This document shows, piece after piece, positions 33,240 to 36,879 of a stretch of DNA of 36,879 bases. The DNA is from CAZCBJ01 sp964496705 (lineage in GTDB: Bacteria > Chloroflexota > Anaerolineae > Anaerolineales > Anaerolineaceae), in the NCBI GenBank assembly GCA_964496705.1, contig CAZCBJ010000013.1, positions 1 to 36,879 on the forward strand, in the 5' to 3' direction. The notes under the pieces were generated by a model. That model saw nothing but the letters and a program-made list of their open reading frames with translations. It searched no databases and had not been told where the DNA came from. Positions within the stretch are counted from its first letter, which is position 1. Each line of letters starts with the position of its first letter. The translations under genes were made by a program, and so were the position numbers.

Positions 33240-34790
33240 ATGAATATTTTACTGGTCTATCCTGAATTCCCCGATACATTTTGGGCTTTTAAACACGCAG
33301 TGAAATTTGTTGGAAAGAAAGCAGCCAATCCACCATTGGGTTTGATCACCGTTGCGGCAATGTTGCCAGCCGATTGGAAAAAACGATTGGTTGATATGAA
33401 TGTGTCATCTCTCAAATTGGCTGACCTTAGATGGGCTGATTATGTATTTCTCAGTGGAATGGATATACAGCGCGAATCGTTATTAAAAGTGATCAAACTG
33501 TGTAATTCTATCGGAGTCAAAGTTGTCGCGGGCGGACCGATCTTCACCGAACAACCCGATATGTTCGATGGTGTGGATGTCTTCGTTCTGAATGAAGCTG
33601 AGGTTACTTTACCTCTATTTCTTGCAGATTTGGCAAAAGGCGAAGTCAAACGTGTTTATACATCGGATGAATATCCGGAAATTACTTCGACGCCCGTTCC
33701 ATTGTATGAATTGCTGATGTTGGATCAGTATGACTCTTTGAGCCTTCAATTCTCGCGCGGTTGTCCCTTTAATTGTGATTTTTGTAATGTAACCGCGCTG
33801 TTGGGTCATCGTCCGCGAACCAAAACCAAGGAGCAAGTGCTTGCTGAACTAGACCGCATGTATGCGCTCGGTTGGCGCAGAAATATTTTCTTTGTTGACG
33901 ATAATTTCATTGGAAATCGAAAAATTCTGAAACAAGAAATTTTGCCAGCACTAATTGAATGGCGGAAAGGGAAGACTGGAAATCTGTTTATCACCGAGGT
34001 GTCGATAAATCTGGCAGATGATGATGAGCTGATGGGTCTTATGGCTGATGCTGGATTTATTAGTGTATTTGTGGGCATCGAAACTCCAGATGAGGAAAGC
34101 TTAGCTTTATGCAACAAGAAACAGAATAGAGGCCGTGATTTGGTCCAAAACGTGAAGAAGCTGCAAAGGGCTGGACTACAAGTGATGGGTGGTTTCATCG
34201 TCGGGTTTGATAGTGATTCGCCTTCGATTTTTAGCAGGCAGATCGATTTTATCCAGCAATCGGGTATTGTCACCGCAATGGTGGGGCTGCTGCAGGCGCC
34301 GTTTGGGACAGATTTATACCGTAGACTAGAAATCGAAGGCAGATTGCTCAGGGAGATGTCCGGTGATAATGCTGACGGCAGCACTAACATTATTCCAGTG
34401 ATGGATGCGGAATTGCTGAGGAAAGGATATTTTGAAATATTGGATACTATTTATGCACCACAATATTTCTATGCGAGGGTGAAAACATTTCTCAATGAAT
34501 ATCAACCTCATCAACATCCAGTCACTTTGGCACCTGAAGAGATCCTGGCATTTCTACGATCTGTCTGGCTTTTGGGTGTAAGAGGAGAGGAGCGGGGCGA
34601 ATACTGGAATCTTTTCTTTAGGACCCTTCTGAAAGATCCGAAAAAATTTCCCCTGGCAATTACGTTGAGTATTTATGGTTATCATTTTAGGAAGGTTCGC
34701 GATCATAATAAACAGATTTATCATCGATCTGTCCGTAAATTGGAGGGCGGGAAGGGTAGACCTCGTCTAGTTTCTGGAATAGCTCAATAA
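33240..34790 (+). CDS. B12-binding radical SAM protein (DUF4070-like C-terminus)
   Basis: A 516-residue radical SAM enzyme. The N-terminal 140 residues form a B12-binding-type Rossmann domain (NILLVYPEFPDTFW, VKVVAGGPIF). The radical SAM core starts near residue 175 with the iron-sulfur motif in SRGCPFNCDFCNVTALLGHRPR, that is CxxxCxxC. The C-terminal 160 residues match the pattern of DUF4070 proteins, a group that includes the hopanoid methylase HpnP and many uncharacterised proteins. A methyltransferase or a rearrangement reaction is possible; the substrate cannot be named. GGAGG lies upstream of the ATG, the gene is divergent from the kinase operon, and a clear terminator follows. Confidence 0.9.
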   Translation: MNILLVYPEFPDTFWAFKHAVKFVGKKAANPPLGLITVAAMLPADWKKRLVDMNVSSLKLADLRWADYVFLSGMDIQRESLLKVIKLCNSIGVKVVAGGPIFTEQPDMFDGVDVFVLNEAEVTLPLFLADLAKGEVKRVYTSDEYPEITSTPVPLYELLMLDQYDSLSLQFSRGCPFNCDFCNVTALLGHRPRTKTKEQVLAELDRMYALGWRRNIFFVDDNFIGNRKILKQEILPALIEWRKGKTGNLFITEVSINLADDDELMGLMADAGFISVFVGIETPDEESLALCNKKQNRGRDLVQNVKKLQRAGLQVMGGFIVGFDSDSPSIFSRQIDFIQQSGIVTAMVGLLQAPFGTDLYRRLEIEGRLLREMSGDNADGSTNIIPVMDAELLRKGYFEILDTIYAPQYFYARVKTFLNEYQPHQHPVTLAPEEILAFLRSVWLLGVRGEERGEYWNLFFRTLLKDPKKFPLAITLSIYGYHFRKVRDHNKQIYHRSVRKLEGGKGRPRLVSGIAQ

Positions 34791-34808
34791 AAAGCTGTTT
34801 GGGCGCAA

Positions 34809-34836
34809 AAGATCCTTTCTAAATAGAAGGGATCTT
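34809..34836 (+). terminator. Rho-independent terminator after the radical SAM gene
   Basis: AAGATCCTTTCT (34809-34820) pairs with AGAAGGGATCTT (34825-34836), 12 pairs including one G-U, around the loop AAAT. A T-rich tract follows. Confidence 0.85.
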
Positions 34837-34913
34837 CTTTTATTGTTCTTGTCTAGAATCTGGGTTAGAATACCAAGATACTGGCGGGTTATCTTATTTA
34901 TGAGGTGAAGGAC

Positions 34914-36518
34914 ATGCCCCCTATTAAAGCATTGGTTGTTGATGATGAGCAAGGAATTGCCCGGTTATGCCAATTTTTTCTTGAGAGTGCATCCTATCAA
35001 GTTGCAACAACCATTAATCCTCAGGAGGCGGTTGAATTTATTAAACAGCAACCATTTGATTTATTAATCACCGATATCCGCATGCCTGGTATGGACGGTT
35101 TCGAATTGCTAAAAATAGCTCAAAAATATCAGCCTGATATGGCGGTGGTCTTCATGACCGCATTTGGAACGGTTGAAATTGCCATCCAGGCATTACGGTT
35201 TGGAGCAGATGGCTTAATCCTAAAGCCTTTTTCATCTGGATCCGACCTGCTGGACGCTGCGAATCAAGCTTTGTTGGAAAAAGCAAGAAAGCGCGATGCA
35301 GCCCGGCTACAAGCTTTGAATCCACTTTTTGAGATAAGCGAACAACTCATATCAGAAACCGACACAGAAAAATTGATGCAATTAATTTTCGGATCCATGC
35401 AAAGCCTTTTCCAGGTGCAGCACGTGGGGGTTTACCAGCAAAAAGCTGATGAGCCTTGGTCCATGATCATGACCACAACAAAGCCTCTGCCGTGGAATGG
35501 TCAGAATCCAAACAGCAATTTTATTATCGAGTATTTCAAGAGCTCACAAGCACTAATTGTCAATCCTGGCGATGATGTACCTACGAACCTGAAAAAACTT
35601 CACGAACAATTTTCTATTGGAAGCCTACTTGTAGTTCCTCTGAGGTTTAAGTCGGTGAATTACTTTGTTGTTGCATCCAGAGCGGCATCCAGTACGCCAT
35701 TTACTCAGGCGGATCTTGAATTGTTCATAATATTGACCCGCCAATGCGCTGTAGCTTTGGAGAATGCGCAATTGTACAATAATTTGCGGATTTCTTTGAA
35801 AAAAATCGAAGATTCACAACGTGCATTAGTCCAAGCCGAAAAAATGGCTGCAGTTGGACGCCTGATGGCATCTGTGGCACATGAAGTGAACAATCCACTG
35901 CAATCAATACAAAATTGCCTGGCGCTTGCTTCGCGGAATGAGGTCACCGAGGATGAAAAGAAGGAATATCTGGGGATTGCACAAGATGAGATTAATCGTT
36001 TGTCCGGCACCTTAAAGAGAATGTTGGAATTCTATAAACCGGGAAAAAGCGAGAGGGTAGACATCGAAGTTCATAAAATGGTTCACGCAGTTCTACACTT
36101 AGTTTCCCCTCAATTGAAAACCAAGCAAATTAAATTAATTCTCGAAGATCAGGCTCCAGGGATCATTTTAAAGGGAATGCCTGATCAACTCCAACAGGTG
36201 ATTTTTAACTTAATATTAAATGCATCAGATGCGGTCGAAGGAAACACAGGCTCAAAGATGATTTGGCTGACCATTCAAAAAAGGGGCGATTGGGTGGTAA
36301 TCAGTGTTGAAGATAATGGTCCCGGAATTGCCGAGGGGATGGAAAATCATATCTTTGAGCCATTTGTTTCGACCAAAGAAAAAGGGACCGGATTAGGATT
36401 GGCGATTAGTTTCAGTATCGTTGAAGCACATGGCGGACAATTGCTGCTTGGAAAAAATGAGCATGCTAATGGGGCCAGATTCGAAGTTCTCATCTCCAAT
36501 CACGATAGATTAAGTTGA
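34914..36518 (+). CDS. Response regulator-GAF-histidine kinase fusion
   Basis: A 534-residue cytoplasmic signalling protein. The receiver domain is at the N-terminus (residues 1-120; VVDDE, Asp54 in LITDIRMPG, Lys in LKPF). A GAF-like domain covers about 135-285. The kinase follows: phosphorylated His323 in ASVAHEVNNPLQS, then HATPase_c motifs NLILNASDAVEG, EDNGPGI and GTGLGLA. No membrane segment is present. Kinases with an N-terminal receiver usually accept phosphate from another kinase and pass it onward. The ATG at 34914 has GAGGTG six bases upstream, better than a GTG at 34905. No cognate regulator is adjacent. Confidence 0.92.
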   Translation: MPPIKALVVDDEQGIARLCQFFLESASYQVATTINPQEAVEFIKQQPFDLLITDIRMPGMDGFELLKIAQKYQPDMAVVFMTAFGTVEIAIQALRFGADGLILKPFSSGSDLLDAANQALLEKARKRDAARLQALNPLFEISEQLISETDTEKLMQLIFGSMQSLFQVQHVGVYQQKADEPWSMIMTTTKPLPWNGQNPNSNFIIEYFKSSQALIVNPGDDVPTNLKKLHEQFSIGSLLVVPLRFKSVNYFVVASRAASSTPFTQADLELFIILTRQCAVALENAQLYNNLRISLKKIEDSQRALVQAEKMAAVGRLMASVAHEVNNPLQSIQNCLALASRNEVTEDEKKEYLGIAQDEINRLSGTLKRMLEFYKPGKSERVDIEVHKMVHAVLHLVSPQLKTKQIKLILEDQAPGIILKGMPDQLQQVIFNLILNASDAVEGNTGSKMIWLTIQKRGDWVVISVEDNGPGIAEGMENHIFEPFVSTKEKGTGLGLAISFSIVEAHGGQLLLGKNEHANGARFEVLISNHDRLS

Positions 36519-36879
36519 TTACTTTTGCCAAGGTAGATCAGTAGGATGGATTTCTGGAGGATTGAGCCATCCGAGAAGACCTGCGCGTACCTTTTTGTTG
36601 GGTGGGAGACGATCGAATCCAACTAATAACATACTGCAAAACAAGAGTCCTGCGCCAAGCCATTGCGCTGGGCTGAGATGTTCGTTTAGCCACCATATCG
36701 CTAAGAATACTGTAACTAATATTTCTCCAAGTCCTAAGAGTGCCGTCTGCATCTCTCCTATATGTTTAAGACCATTAAACAAGGCCAATCGTGAAAGAAA
36801 AGTGATTAACGCCATGGCGATCACCGGCCACCATGGTGTTCCTGTATCGGGTAAGGTCTGCTTAAAAACAAAAAACGCG
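36519..36879 (-). CDS. EamA/DMT-family transporter, C-terminal part (cut by window edge)
   Basis: The minus-strand frame is open to the right edge, so only the last 119 residues are seen; a GTG at 36824 is not the true start. The sequence shows about three membrane helices and the typical EamA repeat end, with GLKHIGEMQTALLGLGEI, then a helix containing NEHLSPAQWLGAGLLF. These are drug/metabolite transporters of the inner membrane. The substrate is unknown. After the last helix there is a polar tail of about 30 residues. Its stop abuts the stop of the kinase fusion gene. Confidence 0.82.
   Translation of the reverse strand, partial: AFFVFKQTLPDTGTPWWPVIAMALITFLSRLALFNGLKHIGEMQTALLGLGEILVTVFLAIWWLNEHLSPAQWLGAGLLFCSMLLVGFDRLPPNKKVRAGLLGWLNPPEIHPTDLPWQK

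Noticed and set aside
33806..34390. 194-codon minus-strand frame opposite the radical SAM gene
   Set aside because: Ser/Pro-rich antisense frame of a well-supported gene; no family resemblance.
1..36879. CRISPR arrays, insertion sequences, tRNA or rRNA genes
   Set aside because: No regularly spaced repeats, transposase genes, terminal inverted repeats or cloverleaf-like sequences were noticed on reading; a tRNA and repeat scan would be the decisive check.

Overview
The window is about 37 kb of moderate-GC bacterial DNA. It is gene-dense, carries no rRNA, tRNA, CRISPR array or insertion sequence that I could find, and contains one 10-base N gap inside alaS. The gene content suggests an anaerobic, heterotrophic bacterium: ferredoxin-dependent 2-oxoacid oxidoreductase, ADP-forming acyl-CoA synthetase, two molybdenum hydroxylases, plant-sugar catabolism and NarL-type two-component signalling. 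The overall flavour resembles Chloroflexota (Anaerolineae). That placement is inference from gene content, not proof.

Layout. (1) 1-3235: the 3' part of a TPR plus gingipain-like (peptidase C25) caspase-fold protein, convergent with a membrane protein of unknown function. (2) 3274-6102: back-to-back promoters that share their -35 boxes, then alaS, split by the N gap. (3) 6232-10190: a promoter and a three-gene sugar operon. It encodes a fucose/arabinose-isomerase-family protein, a ribulokinase (AraB) and an L-ribulose-5-phosphate 4-epimerase (AraD), and ends at a hairpin terminator. Together these make a plausible L-arabinose pathway with a non-classical isomerase. (4) 10208-12530, minus strand: a GH3 beta-glycosidase preceded by a 57-residue membrane protein. 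(5) 12614-29075: a long plus-strand operon of twelve genes, mostly overlapping or separated by a few bases, ending in a strong 14-bp hairpin. Its first half encodes indolepyruvate:ferredoxin oxidoreductase (iorA, iorB), an ADP-forming acyl-CoA synthetase, an IclR-type regulator and a PLP aminotransferase. Its second half encodes an intact aspartate carbamoyltransferase, two complete but differently built molybdenum hydroxylases, and a dihydropyrimidinase/hydantoinase-family amidohydrolase. (6) 29083-30266, minus strand: an HpcH/HpaI aldolase and a PilZ protein. (7) 30372-33192, minus strand: a sensor kinase, LuxR-type regulator and membrane protein in a four-base-overlap operon. (8) 33240-36879: a B12-binding radical SAM protein, a response regulator-GAF-histidine kinase fusion, and the end of an EamA transporter cut by the window edge.

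The most interesting region is the twelve-gene operon. The first half reads as a classical route: amino acid to 2-oxo acid, to acyl-CoA, to acid plus ATP. The second half holds enzymes that hydroxylate N-heterocycles, open cyclic ureides and handle carbamoyl groups. I propose, as inference, a single catabolic system that funnels a heterocycle or cyclic ureide into an energy-yielding 2-oxo-acid oxidation. The first molybdenum subunit carries a single in-frame amber codon and unusual active-site motifs. TAG serves as the ordinary stop of two nearby genes, so a recent nonsense mutation or a sequence error is more likely than recoding.
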